Of a DNA stretch of 46,376 nucleotides, positions 31,999 to 43,300 are shown one piece after another. Location of the stretch: assembly GCA_037447655.1 (NCBI GenBank), contig JBBHKE010001501.1:155001-201376 (forward strand), written 5' to 3'. The stretch is from Zygnema cylindricum. Its lineage: Eukaryota; Streptophyta; Zygnematophyceae; Zygnematales; Zygnemataceae. Numbering within the stretch: the first letter of the stretch is position 1; each line of letters begins with the position of its first letter. The notes under the pieces are model-generated. The model was not told where the DNA came from, ran no database searches, and worked only from the letters and a program-made list of their open reading frames with translations. Position numbers and translations under genes: made by a program.

Positions 31999-32840
31999 TT
32001 AAGGTGTCACTCCCTTTACAGCTGAGGTAAGGACTCTATTCTTGATGTAGTTGGCACAGTTCATTGCTTCTGCCCAAAATCTCTTTCTTATTTTCTTGTC
32101 AGCCAACATACTGCGTACACTATCTCCTAGTGTTCGATTCAGCCTCTCAGCTATCCCATTTTGTTCCGCGTTATATGGTACAGTTTTCTGGTGCTGCACT
32201 CCCTCATCTCTCAGATATTCCTCAAACTCGTTAGAGGTATATTCCCCCCCATTATCACTCATTATCCTCTTAATGGGGGTTTCATGCAACTTTTCACTCC
32301 AAGCTTTATATTCTTTGAAGTAAGTTGATGCTTCAGATTTTGTTTTCACAAAGTAGACTCTAGAGTATCTAGACCAGTCATCAGTTACTGTCATCATAAA
32401 CCTCTTTCCTCCAACCAAAGGTACTTTTCCAGGTCCCCAAATATCTGTGTGGACCAAATCTAACACACTCTCACCTCTATATATCGTGGCTTTGGGAAAG
32501 GGAAGTTTATGAGCCTTACCTTGAGCACAACCACTACAACCATCCATCATTTCATTATCCCCAAACTGAATGCCATCTACTACCCCAACTTTTTTCATTT
32601 CCCTTAACCTATCAAAATGCACATGCCCCAACCGCTTATGCCAAATCATCATCTTAGGAACACCAACATAGTAAGCATTCTTCTTTTCATTACTCAGATT
32701 AAGCCTAAACATTCCTTGGCTACCCTTATCTGCTGTGAAGTAAATTTCATCCCCATACTTAGCTGTAAAGACTCCCTTTCTAGTTAAGGTATCAAACTCA
32801 TTGTCATCTAACACAGACGTAGAGACAAGATTTTTACTCA
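31999..32840 (-). pseudogene. Element B: GAG-pre-integrase and integrase core
   Basis: IWHKRLGHVHFDRLREMKKV then DGCSGCAQGKAHKLPFPKAT form the HHCC zinc region. DLVHTDIWGPGKVP, RIMSDNGGEYTSNEFEEYL and EQNGIAERLNRTLGD give the full DDE triad. The 271-residue frame is uninterrupted, the best-kept integrase in the window. A TAG replaces the expected Glu in IPELSKNL at ~32842. Confidence 0.93.
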
Positions 32841-32841
32841 G

Positions 32842-33306
32842 CTAAGGAATGTAAAGTACATCTGAGAATGTAAGTATAGAAGTCTTACCCTCCACTAAGA
32901 CTATCAAATCTACTGATCCCACAAGATCTGTAGTAACCACCCTCCCATCCCCATACTCTATCTCTACGGTAGGAATTTTTCTTAACTTAGTGAAGAGTTC
33001 TTTATCACGACACATATGCATGGATGCACCTGAGTCGATGATCCATCCTTCCTGTGGAGCTTCCCAGATTGCTCCAAGGGCACACTTCTGCCTCCGAGGA
33101 ATCTCCTTCTCCTCCAGACTCTCGTAAAGAAGAATCTCCCCATCCTCCTCAGAGGACTCATCCTCGGTTTCTCCTGACACTTTTGTAACCACAAGTGCCT
33201 TTTTCTTCCCTCCGGAAGACCCCCTCCACGGTTCTCTTGGAGCCTCAGCTCTGATAGCTTGACACAATCTGCGATAAAGTGTCCCTACTTTTTGCAATAA
33301 TGACAA
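32842..33306 (-). pseudogene. Element B: protease region
   Basis: GWIIDSGASMHMCRDKELFT carries the DSGA protease site, followed by VEIEYGDGRVVTTDLVGSVD and FSDVLYIP. Upstream the frame crosses the remains of the zinc knuckle, shifted relative to gag. Confidence 0.88.
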
Positions 33307-34178
33307 AGACCCTTTGGGGGCCTCTGTCCTCTAGAATGATCTTTTTCCCCTCTATAAGGTTTCTTCGGGTCCTTCCCCCATCGGTCCCCTCTTGCTGCTA
33401 GAGCTTGAATGCTCTTTCCTCCTCTCCTAATCTCCATTGTGTTTTCCTGCACAAGTATCATCATGACTACTGTGTTCCATTTCCATGAACTATCAGGCAA
33501 TCCCTGTACTCGGTACACTATGTTTTCGAACTCATCTGGTAATTTCATGATAAGGGTGTTAACTTTCATTTTCATTGTACTTGTCCACCCGGCACTTTCC
33601 ATTTCCATATACAAAGGAGAAAGATCATTACAGTAATCTTACATCTTTCCTCCTTTGTAAGTGTAACTCAATAGCTTTTGCTCAGCCAACTTGAGCTCCT
33701 GAATAGTTCCAGCTCTATAAATCTCCACTAAACTCTCCCACAACTCCTCGGCCTTGTAAATGTGAAGATGAGGAGTGGCCAAACCTTGAGTGAGGTTCCT
33801 CAAAATGAAGTTCTTGGCAGCCATGTTTACATCCTCCCACATTTGAGTATCGTTCTCCACGGTCTTCACGGTCGTCGCTCCCGATACTATGACAATAGGA
33901 GTGAGGGGTGTCTCCTTCCCTTTCTCTTTTTCGGACACACTGCTGTCCCCATCATCTGCCTCCTCCGTTAAGGCAGTCGTTGTTGCAGAAAACCTTACTC
34001 CCCCAAATCCTGGTGGAGTTGTTGAAGGTGGACTTTTCACTAGTCCACTGACGATACCCCAGTATCGTTTCTCACACAAAGCTCCCATCATCATGGCTTC
34101 CCAATAGATGAACCCAGATCCATTGAAGGTGGGCACCCTAGAGGGTGGGCCCATAACCTGCAATTCTGTGTCCTCCAT
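33285..34178 (-). pseudogene. Element B: gag
   Basis: The start ATG (34178) lies inside the 5' LTR: MEDTELQVMGPPSRVPTFNG spans the LTR end and primer site. The UBN2 region is AKNFILRNLTQGLATPHLHI and AGTIQELKLAEQKLLSYTYK, then a stop at ~33639, then IMKLPDEFENIVYRVQGLP and a knuckle start GLCHYCKK that runs into a stop. The remaining His/Cys ligands are in another frame (GHFIADC-like region near 33270-33290). Confidence 0.9.
34147..34158 (-). promoter_or_regulatory. Primer-binding site of B, half-tRNA-iMet type
   Basis: Minus strand GGTTATGGGCCC directly follows the LTR. Its complement GGGCCCATAACC is the anticodon-loop sequence (anticodon CAT) of initiator tRNA-Met. Confidence 0.85.
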
Positions 34179-35204
34179 TGGACTACAGAATACAGGAAGC
34201 CTCTAGATAGTATTTAACTAACCCACTTTAAGCCACGACCACTTCTGCCCAAGAAGGCAAACTGACAATTTGACTGCACCCTTGTGCAGCCTAGACTCCC
34301 CTAAGTCCGTAGCAAAAAGAATCACTGAAAACGGCCAACCAGCCGATAAGTTATAGGGTGGCAAAGATGCCAATTTATACAAACTCTCAGAGAGAAATGA
34401 CTATCTACCTAAATTTTCCTAAGTCCTAGTTTTTCCTAATTCCCTCTCACAGCTCCTATCTACTGCCTGTACGAACCAATCAAAAAATTGTTTAGTACTA
34501 GAAAGTACTAGTGCCGATGTACTTTCTGTACGGCCTCTGTACGACAAGGCCATTAAGTGGACGCGTGTCCACTTTTCACTCGTCCGTACGTTCGTCGGAA
34601 TTCCCGCGACCGAATGATGTCTTCCCACGTGGCGCCGGGTCATGCCACGTCACTAAATGCCAAAGTGACCACTCCGGGATTTCGGCGATGATGTGCGCCG
34701 TTGGATTTTATGCGAAACGCAAACTTGGCCGTAATAAATACTTGCGCGACATTTGTTCCGATGTAGAAATAAAATGCGTGGTATCCGTTTTGATTTAGCG
34801 TCGTACGACGTACTTTATATAACTGAATCTATGTCGCCGTAAACAGTTCTAGTTAAATGAATTTTATCCACTTGAACTAAATATATATCTATCACATACC
34901 ATAGCACTTAGCTTTGGTCCTAGTCTATTAGGATAAAGCTGACCGCTACCGGTCAACTTGACGAACCGCAGGTACCGGGATCAAATCTCTGGTCCGTCAA
35001 GTATATTTTTAGTAATCTACTAAAAATAGCTGTCTGTTGAACTAAGGCAGCCATGGATCAACCTCTCTCTCTTTCCTTCAGTGACTACAACAAGTATGGG
35101 GGCTAGAGAGCGGAGGTGGAGGCAGGCTGTCCGTCCTTTTCTTTTCCTTTTATAAAAACACATTTAAACCTAGAAAATACTCTAAAAATCTATAAATTTT
35201 ATCA
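34159..35204 (-). repeat. 5' LTR of element B
   Basis: Partner of 28770-29816. Ends on the minus strand in ...ATTGCA, which includes the first six gag codons. Confidence 0.93.
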
Positions 35205-35209
35205 AGATC

Positions 35210-35610
35210 TAGAATTTTTTATCCCTTATAGGTGGCTATTTTAGGAAAGGGTAATCTGTGTGTTTTACCTTGAGCACATCCCTACAATCACTTATATTAT
35301 CACTCTCACTGAACTTAATCCCTTCCACCACTCTCATCTTTTTCATCTCTCTTAACTTGTCTAGATTCACATGCCCAAGCCTCTTATGCCACATCATAAT
35401 ATCATGAATACCAGCATAATAAAGTTTCTTCGTTTCATTACTTAAAATCAGCCTAAACATCCCATGGCTACCTTTCTCAATAATGAAATAGACATCCTCC
35501 TCAAAACTAGCAGTAAAGACTCCTTCCCTAATGCTAGTAAAGAAACCCTTATCATCTAATACGGATGAACAGATGAGGTTTTTGTTCAGCTCCGGAATAA
35601 ACAATACATC
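35210..35610 (-). pseudogene. Element A: GAG-pre-integrase region
   Basis: FIPELNKNLICSSVLDDKGF and MMWHKRLGHVNLDKLREMKK are the first half of the HHCC zinc region. The two Cys that should follow fall in a frameshifted segment (~35270-35285; B has CSGCAQGKAHKLPF). Continues to the B insertion site. Confidence 0.88.
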
Positions 35611-35621
35611 GGAAAATGTTA

Positions 35622-36866
35622 CTATTGATGTCTTTTCTCTACTAACACTTTCAAATCTACCGATCCTACAAGAGTAGTGGTGACTATCCTCCCATCCCCG
35701 TACTCTATCTCTACGGTAGGAATCTTTCTTATCTTAGTGAACAGGTGCCTATCCTTACATATGTGCATAGAGGCACCTGAATCTACAATCCAGCTTGCTT
35801 CACCTTTCACTCCACCGTAAGCACATTTCTGCCTACGTGGAATTTCGACCTCGTTTTTCGCCTCTAACTCCTCATCCAAAAGGAGCGCATCGTCCTCGTC
35901 CAGGGATTCCGCCTCATGTACTTGTGTCACAAGGGCCTTTTTCTTTCCTCTCGGGGTACCACCTGTCTGCCCCTCCTTTAACCGAAGCTCGGTTAGCTTA
36001 GTGCACTCTGCCATATAGTGCCCAGGTTTCTTATAAATATGACATAAACCTTTGGGAGCCCTTAGTCCGAACTCGTCGATCTGATTTTTCTGCTCCCTCC
36101 CCCCATAGTTTCCGACCGGTTTCCGCGAATCCTTGTTCCTCCAATCGGTCGCAGTTGCCAAGGCTTGGCCACTCTTTCCTCCCCTTCGGATTCCAATCGT
36201 ATTCTCCTGAACGAGAATCATCCCTACCACTGAGTTCCATATCCACCTTGAGTCCGGCAAGTCTTGCACACGGTTGACTATGTTCTCGAACTCATCGGGT
36301 AACTTCATCAGTAAATAATTAACGTTTTCTTTTTCACTAAAATCTTTTCGCGTATTCTCTAGCTCCATGAAGAGTGTAGCAAGCTCATTGCAAAATTCCA
36401 ACATCTTCCCCCTTTTGTATACATACTCCTTAACTTTTTGATCAGCCAACTGTTGTTGCTGAATCGTACCACTTCGGTACATCTCTATGAGAGCCATCCA
36501 AAGATTGGATGCCCTTTCTACCTGCAAATGAGGACATGCAAGTCGTTGAGTGAGATGGCGTAGGATGAAGTGCTTTGCCGCCATATTGTTGAAGTCCCAG
36601 GTTTCAGTATCATTCTCCTCGTTCCTGGAATAGGTAACATGAATGCCAAACCAGCTGTTATTCGTGTGGTCGCCTCCTTCTCCTTTCCTTTGTCCACCAC
36701 CTCTCCTTCTTTTGTTTCCTTCGTTGAAGGTGGATCCTCTTTTCAGGTGAATTTGCTTCCTCCAAACCCTAGAGGAATTCCAAGACTTGATGGACGCCCC
36801 AACCGTCCACTCACTATCCCCCAAAACCTTTTTTCGCATAGAGCTCCTATCATCATACTTTCCCAA
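35622..36866 (-). pseudogene. Element A: gag central part, knuckle and protease
   Basis: UBN2 gag domain (MAAKHFILRHLTQRLACPHL; SGTIQQQQLADQKVKEYVYK; LLMKLPDEFENIVNRVQDL), then GLCHIYKKPGHYMAEC. This last is a zinc knuckle with its second Cys replaced by Tyr. An acidic stretch and the protease block ASWIVDSGASMHICKDRHLF follow. One open frame of ~370 meaningful residues; the first ~45 residues are out-of-frame translation caused by a frameshift near 36750-36860. Confidence 0.9.
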
Positions 36867-36941
36867 TATATTAAGCCAGTTCCATTAAAGATTGGTACCC
36901 TAGAGGGTGGGCCCATAACCTGAACTCTGAGACCTCCATAA
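36743..36941 (-). pseudogene. Element A: gag N terminus
   Basis: QVMGPPSRVPIFNGTGLIYW immediately after the LTR, continuing ESMMIGALCEKRFWGIVSG. The ATG in the LTR (36941) is out of frame by one base in this copy, whereas the 3' LTR copy (25097) keeps the frame; see findings. Confidence 0.85.
36909..36920 (-). promoter_or_regulatory. Primer-binding site of A, half-tRNA-iMet type
   Basis: GGTTATGGGCCC adjacent to the 5' LTR, identical to B. Confidence 0.85.
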
Positions 36942-37975
36942 GTCTTCAGAGTGGACAACTTCCAAGATGCCACAAGGATAACCCTGACCCTTTTGTGTTT
37001 CAGCAAAAACAACTGCCATCCTGGCAGACAATAACTCTGACCAACTTCATCCCTGTGAAGGCAAGACTCTCCTGAGTCGATAACAAAAAGAATCTCTGAA
37101 TTTGCTCCCTTGAGCAGTAAGTTATGGAGGGTCAAAGTTGACCTTTTGTACTGAAGCTCTGTGGGAGAGAGGGTCCTATCTCCTAATTTTTCTAAGTCCT
37201 ATCTCTCTCACAGACTCTATCTACAGATGTATGGAGCTTATCAGATTACAGTTCCGTACACAAAAGTACACCTGCCGGTGTACTTTCTGTACGGACATTG
37301 TACGACATGGCCTAAATGTCGACACGTGGTATGTCCGGATTCGCTCCCGTAATCCTCGAAGATGCCGCGACCCAATGTAATTCCGCCATGTGTCATCCGA
37401 TGTGGCGATGACCACAAACCGCCGAAATCCTCTTCCGCGATCTCGGCGATTAATTCCGGCCGTCCGATTAAATTCACATTTAATCGTAACCGTAATAAAT
37501 ACATGTGCGGTATTCTTTCCATTAAAGAAATAAATGCGCGGTATTGGTTTCTTATCCGTACCGCAATCTGTACTTTTATATTAATAGATATATGTCTCCC
37601 GTAAACAGTTACAGTTAAATGAATTATCCTACTTGATGATGTTTAACTAAATATCAAACCCTATAGTACGTAACACTAGTTAAAGACTTAACGGCTAAGG
37701 CTATCGGCTACCGGCTGTCTGCCGGCCAGTAGGTACCAGGACTAAATCCTGTGGCCGGCACATACCTTTTAGTAAATAAACCCCTAACTAATACATATTT
37801 CCCGTAAACTTCTGGATAGCCTAGGTAGCCATGGCTCTAGCTCCCTCTCCAATTTCTTAGTGACTGCGACAAGTTTGAGAGTTGGAGAGAGAAGTTAGAG
37901 GTAGACTGCCTCGGCTTCTTTCAATATTTCTATTTAGACCTAGAAAATACTTTAAATGGACAATTAATTTCTACA
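36921..37975 (-). repeat. 5' LTR of element A
   Basis: Plus-strand limits TGAACTCTGAG and TTTCTACA; partner of 25079-26134. It shares structure and short blocks with the LTR of B (CGGTGTACTTTCTGTACGG). Confidence 0.92.
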
Positions 37976-38511
37976 ATAACTTGGTATTTTCAATAAACCA
38001 ATAGGAACATACATTCGCACTTGCCGTAATTTTCGAAAAAAATTATACGATTTCTAAGGACAAAGAAAAGTACAGAATTCACTATGTTTTGTGTGTTTGT
38101 GTTCAATACGACGAAGAAAAGCACACAATTTATTTGGTTTTGTCAGTTTTTGTCCAATACTATTTTTTTTCCATGGGTCTTGAAATTCTGATGCCATTTC
38201 ACGTCGACCGGACAGGAGACGCAAAGGCAAAGCACATCTTTTTCATCCGTGAAACTGCATAGGCTAGAATGCGGTATGTCTACAATGTCACGGTAAAACA
38301 TGCGACTTCACAAACAGCTCCAAAAAATAACGTGCGGCAACACAGATTGTAGACCTTGACAACCGGCACAGGTATTGTCAACGTATACAATCGTCACAAA
38401 CGTAAGTTATGACTACGTTCTTACACATAGGGACACTTGAAAACCGGGTCCGACGGATCCGCGCTAAAATACAAAGTAAGTTCGCTAAGTTCCAAGTACA
38501 TGGGGACATAC

Positions 38512-38825
38512 CATAGTTCAAAAGTAGGCATTTTTATGGTAGGCCTTTGGTCGATGCCTTTATCGTAAGTTGTGTTATGGGCTTTTCATGTGATCTTCTT
38601 AGATTGCTTCTTTGATCAGCGACCGTGCGATCGTCCGAATTTGACGGTGTATAATTTTTTTTGGTCCGAATGTTTTAATTGGTCCAATTTTTGGTCTGAA
38701 TGTTTTAAATAGTCCGAATAGGTCAGAATACAATATGTGTCTTAAGGTCATATTGTATGTTTTGCATACAATAGGCATATTGTATGGGCCTACTTTCACC
38801 TACATTTTAACTATGGGACATACCC
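38512..38825. mobile_element. Small TIR element (~310 bp)
   Basis: CCATAGTTCAAAAGTAGGC (38515-38534) and the inverted CCTACATTTTAACTATGGG (38798-38817) form imperfect ends; GTCCGAAT repeats (38635-38720) and ACAATATG/CATATTGT words fill the centre. No coding region. Confidence 0.5.
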
Positions 38826-40219
38826 TAATACGCGTCAAAACGCGACACCTGCAGCATATCATCAAAAAGGTGCAGATTTTCGAGTTGGAAAAAAAATGAG
38901 AATGATGGCCGAAGCCATAATTCGTACAATACAGACATTCATAGGCTGACAGGTTGCTTGAGTGCCAGTATGGTGTATAAGAAGCTTAGGTACGGACGAT
39001 GTTGTGACGTTCCGAACGTTACGTACTAGAATTTAAGGTGCCGACACTTTTGAAGATGTCAGTTGGCGTCAAAACACTATTGAAACACTTTAAAGTTGAG
39101 GTTTGTCAACACAACATGCGATCTCTAAGGCCGTCAGCATCATCTCAAGAGCAAATTGGTGACTAGGGCATTTTGAGGAGTGAAATTGTGGGAGATCATT
39201 CTTGAGGTTATAATTTAAAAGTTACTAGCGTGGCGAAGAGCACTTTGGAGGGCATGGTTTCCTTCCACTCGTCAATCACGACAAGTGGATAGGAGGGTTT
39301 GAGTGAACTTCCTTTTTCTGTTATTTTGGAAAAAAAGAGGAAACTTGGAGGGGCTCGTGCAATTGAGGGACCTGATTTGTCTTTGGTGATGGGAGCCAAA
39401 ATCTATAGGTTAGTGATTCTTATGTCGACTAGAGTTCGAGATGACATGAGGAAGATAGCAAATTTTCAAATAAGAGTGGAACGAGAATCTTGGAGGATAG
39501 AATGGATTATATACATGTTTATTTTACCAAGGGGAAGGTGGACCGACAATCTTTGGCATATACCGACAACACGTCCCAAATTCGAATGGTCTATTTGGGG
39601 AAGATACCCTAGCTCTAGGCAATGTTGATCCACCAAAGAATTTGGAGTTGTTGCACAGATTTGATGGCACGATAGGTTGCCATATCTTGAAAAGATTTAG
39701 GTAGAAGGTATTAGACATAAAGCAAAGGGGGGAGAGTGCTAGTCAAGTGTTAGCCTCCACCAACTACTTAACACGGTTGTCGTCTCGACAAGGCGACTGG
39801 ACTTTGTTGTCATATTGACACTACAAAATGGATTTTTTGGGAGAGGGAAAGGAGCAACTAGGTGCCAATCTGTTTAACTTTGCCAACATTTAGAACTTCA
39901 TGGTAACCATGATCCCCTTACACTTGTTTTATTAGAAAAATTAAACAATGCGGAGGGGTGAGGCAAGTGAAAATTTTGTCAAATATAGAACCTATATTGT
40001 TTCAAATTTCGAAGTGAGTTGGATGAAACTCTCGCGAGAATGGCTTGTAGGTTATTAGCATAACGAAGGAAGAGGTGCGCTAGTGATTACCTCGGTTGTG
40101 CAGAATGAAAGGGAAAAGTGTCTGCTCTCCCTTTGTCTCGAAGGTGTATAGGCAAGCACTGCCATTGGGCTCGACAACTTTTACGCTTTTGGGATTTGCT
40201 GCCTCAATACACTTAACCG
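38826..40219. other. Unassigned stretch, possible LTR-element remnant
   Basis: No gene is recognised; the longest frame (39299-39628) has no family signal. AAAGGGGGGAGAG followed by TGCTAGTCAAGTG at 39722-39750 resembles a polypurine tract plus LTR start on the + strand, but no partner LTR or pol domain was found. Confidence 0.3.
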
Positions 40220-41184
40220 TGTTGTTCTATGATAACTGGTGCACGTGGTGCTGCAGTAGTAGTTGTAGAAGTAGACATACTTAAGCAAAAGCTAACAAGA
40301 AATACTATCAAGCACTAATCTTCATCATACTGTAAAAACTGACTCACGGTTGAATTTTACTCAGAATTCAACATACAAGATAATCACCATACACACTGTA
40401 AACTCCCAAAGTTAAAAACAAATTGACTCAGTTAACCATAAGATATGAGACCTGCAAGTTTCCCGAAAACAGCCCTTTAGATTCCCAATATCCCAAAACT
40501 GAATACAAAATAATTCTAAGTCCTAAAACATTATACACTGAGTGAGTATCTACTGCTCACTGACCAATCAGATGACTGCCCTTGGTATAGTGGTACTGTA
40601 CTGTAGTAAGACAAGGTACGCTAAGATACTTCCAAAAACCTAATTGCAACTAGCTTATAAACTAAATAGTGAAACACTATTTCATAATGCACTACGCTAC
40701 AAATAAATGTTTTGTCAGGTTTTCATAATCTAGAGTCGTACTCATATTGTTGCTTGGTGGGTCAACAAGTGTATAATATGTCCAACCTGCTGTTGGAAAC
40801 TAGTACGAATATTTGGACTGCTTACGGTGCATCTCGTCACCTGTGGTCCCCACTCAAATCTCAACCGTCACCCTGATAGAGATCGACGTCCGATGTTTGT
40901 CCTTCAGAATTGTGTTCCCAAATGTCCAGTTCATTTCCCGTCCGCCCGATTTGCCGAAGTCACTCGTTCGATAGGCGCCATGTGTCCGAGTCCATTCCGT
41001 ATTTCCTGCGTTTGGTTGAAATGTCGACGCATGTCTCATAAGACCGTACAAAATACTCTTAGAGTAATACTTCACTCTCACACTATTCAAGATAAGTATT
41101 ACATCTAACATTCTAAAAATATTCTAAGTATTATTTCTCCCCTCGCATCTCTATATACTGAGAATAAAGCTTTTAAAAACAACA
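40220..41184 (-). repeat. 3' LTR of element D
   Basis: Plus-strand limits TGTTGTTCTATG and AAAAACAACA. About 95-96% identical by eye to 45405-46369, an older insertion. Confidence 0.95.
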
Positions 41185-41199
41185 CTCCCCTAAAGCTTT
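41185..41199 (-). promoter_or_regulatory. Polypurine tract of element D
   Basis: AAAGCTTTAGGGGAG next to the 3' LTR. Confidence 0.8.
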
Positions 41200-41733
41200 A
41201 GACTCAGTTTCTCATTTAGTCCTCCATCCCGTCTGCAAAACTGTAATTTAGGTGCAGGTAGAGCTTTAGTTAGCACCATGTTTTATCAGGTAAATAACAC
41301 AATTTAATGACCTTTAATAACATTTTTTTTTGGACAAAATGCAGTCTCACATTCATGTGATTACTCTTAAAGTGGTGGCTCGGATTGGAGGCGATGGCAA
41401 TAGCTGCCAAGTTGTCACATCAGATGACTTGAGGACCAGTTTCCATGTGTCCTATTTCTTGCAAAAGTGCCTTTACCTATAGGAGTTCCTTGAGGGCAGA
41501 ACTAGTTGCCATGTATTCTGACTCCACATGTATTGTGACTCCATAGTTGATTGAGCGGTGACCTTCTGAAGTTTGCTGCTCCAGCAATAGGTTTCGTTTC
41601 CAATCTGTAAGACAAAACCAGTAGTTGATTTCTTGTTGGGCATATCGCCATAGCTTGCGTCGCTCCAAGTCTGCAGTTTAACTTCTCCTCCTCCGAGGAC
41701 AAGTTTTAGATTTCGGTCCCTGCCAGATACCAC
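41200..41733 (-). pseudogene. Element D: RNase H
   Basis: KLQTWSDASYGDMPNKKSTT, YCWSSKLQKVTAQSTMESQY, then a frameshift around a short repeat (TGTATT..TGACTCCACATGTATTGTG, ~41513-41540); SALKELL appears in another frame. The rest to the polypurine tract is badly decayed. Confidence 0.85.
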
Positions 41734-42449
41734 AAAACCCTCTTTGCAGCTTCCAAGTCTGACCTTTTCGGATTCCGCAGACTCCTGCTCAGAGCATTTT
41801 GCAGACTCCAGCTCAGAGCTCCAACAGCAGCTGCCACATCCGACCTCGTGCGATTCACAAAATAGATGAGATTGCCAACTACTTGTCTATATGGTTTTGA
41901 GGCCATAAATTCTTCCTCCCCTGACTTTAGACTATCATCAACTAGAATGCCAGAATTTGAATCAACTCCCTCTAACTTGTGTATGTATTCCATAAGAGTG
42001 ACACACCCTTTAGCTTCTTTCATATCAAATTTTTCAAGCATGGAACCTATAGCCTCCTTTTGAGTTAGCATAATTTGTCTCTCATTTATGTTTCTCTCTA
42101 CTTGTATCCCTAAGATGTATTTCGCCTCGCCGAGGTCTTTCATCTCAAATCTGGACTTCAAGGCCCTTTTTATACTATTTATTTCATCCGTAGATTTGTT
42201 GATAAGCAGCAAATCATCTACATACACAGCAATATACAGTACACCATCCTCCCCTTGCAAAACATACACAGAGTGATCTGAACTGATCCTTTTAAAGCCT
42301 AATTTGGTGAGGAACTCATCTAATTTTGGGTTCCATTGTCTAAGGGCATGTTTCAGCCCATGTAAGGATTTCATCAGTTTGCATACTAGTTTTTCCTTTC
42401 CTTTTTCTACATAAATCTTTGGTTGCTGCATATAAATTATTTCTTCTAG
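41706..42449 (-). pseudogene. Element D: reverse transcriptase C-terminal half
   Basis: LMKSLHGLKHALRQWNPKLD, YIAVYVDDLLLINKSTDEIN (YVDD), EAKYILGIQVERNINERQIM, YRQVVGNLIYFVNRTRSDVA. A ~27-base internal duplication (41770-41825) repeats codons for ALSWSLQN/ALSRSLRN. Confidence 0.92.
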
Positions 42450-42765
42450 CTATCCATGAAGGAAAGTTGTCTTTACATCCATTTGATGCACTTCCACATT
42501 TTCAATTGCTGCTAATCTTAAAAGAATCCTAACAGTAGGAAACCTTACCATTGGAGAGAAGGTCTCCTCAAAGTCGATTTTTTCTTTTTGATTGTACCCT
42601 TTGGCCACCAGTCTGGCATTGTATCTCTCAATGGTGCCATCCGGGTTTAACTTTAGTTTGAATACCCATTTGCTGCCGATGGCTTTCCAGTTCGGAAGGA
42701 GATCAACCAGCTCCCATGTTTGAGCTTGCATGATAGACTTTATTTCGTCTTTTGCCGCCTCTATC
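42450..42765 (-). pseudogene. Element D: reverse transcriptase N-terminal half
   Basis: AQTWELVDLLPNWKAIGSKW, NARLVAKGYNQKEKIDFEET, VHQMDVKTTFLHG, then TAG where an acidic residue is usual. First RT catalytic Asp present. Confidence 0.92.
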
Positions 42766-43300
42766 TATTGATTTTTTTCAGGTGAGGAGAAGGCTTCTCC
42801 AATAGTTTGAGGTTCTCCTGGGTTAGCATAATAACCAAAGTGGGAACTTGACTGAAGGCGGCTGCTAGATCTCCTTCCCCCCGGAAATTTTGAGGCGGAG
42901 ACCGAAGGATGTTTCGAATTCTTAGTTAGTCTGGTCACCTGTTCTGTTTGGTCTTGGAGTTGTGCTGATTGCTCCATCTGAGTCGTAAGAGGCACCTGAG
43001 GATCAAAAGAAAGTTGTTCTGCAATCGGGTGCTGAACAGCAGGAAAATATAGTGTCTTCTGTAACATATTTTTGTGGTTTTTCTGCTGCCTGGTTTTCTG
43101 TTTTTCTATTTTTTGAAAATAGATCTGCAGATTCATTTTCATCTTTCAAAATTATATTTCTAGAAACTACTATCTTTTTCTTATCTAAAACATATACACT
43201 ATATCCCTTGGAATTTTCATCATACCGTACTAGAATACCTAGCAAACGTTTCAGTTCCAATTTCCAAGTATTCGGAGAGGTGTCTGAAATAAAGCATTAA
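42766..43300 (-). pseudogene. Element D: integrase C terminus and linker
   Basis: ELKRLLGILVRYDENSKGYS and VVSRNIILKDENESADLF correspond to the integrase C-terminal block; a Gln/Ser-rich linker in a shifted frame follows (HPSVSASKFPGGRRSSSRLQ). Confidence 0.78.

Larger units (their letters stand above)
28770..35204 (-). mobile_element. Copia LTR retrotransposon B, nested in A
   Basis: LTRs 28770-29816 and 34159-35204 (1047 and 1046 bases). Perfect target duplication AGATC at 28765-28769 and 35205-35209. 6,435 bases. Same orientation, primer site and polypurine tract as A, and clearly the same family by protein. Several stops in pol. Confidence 0.95.
25079..37975 (-). mobile_element. Copia LTR retrotransposon A (interrupted by B)
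   Basis: 3' LTR 25079-26134 and 5' LTR 36921-37975 (about 1056 and 1055 bases). Flanks AAAAC (25074-25078) and ATAAC (37976-37980) fit a 5-bp target duplication with one later change. Without the nested element B it is ~6.46 kb. Gag, protease, integrase, RT and RNase H remnants follow copia order, all on the minus strand. Confidence 0.92.
24192..38511. mobile_element. TIR DNA element copy 3, split by LTR elements
   Basis: Pieces 24192-24285, 24949-25078 and 37976-38511 align in order with copies 1 and 2 (e.g. TAAGGGTTTTTTCTATCG at 24191; CATCTTCAACCTTATG at 25030; AATAGGAACA at 38001; CATTTCACGTCGA at 38192). The gaps are exactly the solo LTR and copia element A. The right end reads TACATGGGGACATACC near 38497-38512. 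Confidence 0.75.

Noticed and set aside
29830-33306. Reassigned stop codons (TAA/TAG as Gln) in element B
   Set aside because: In-frame stops replace Gln, Trp, Lys and Glu at conserved sites, so they are random decay. The cellular gene has no internal TAA/TAG in its exons.
34147-34162. tRNA-Met gene (GGGCCCATAACC)
   Set aside because: Only the anticodon loop is present, next to each LTR and read as gag; no acceptor or T-arm sequence.
39299-39628. Protein-coding gene on + strand
   Set aside because: 110 codons with no recognisable domain, no splice context, in decayed repeat-like DNA.
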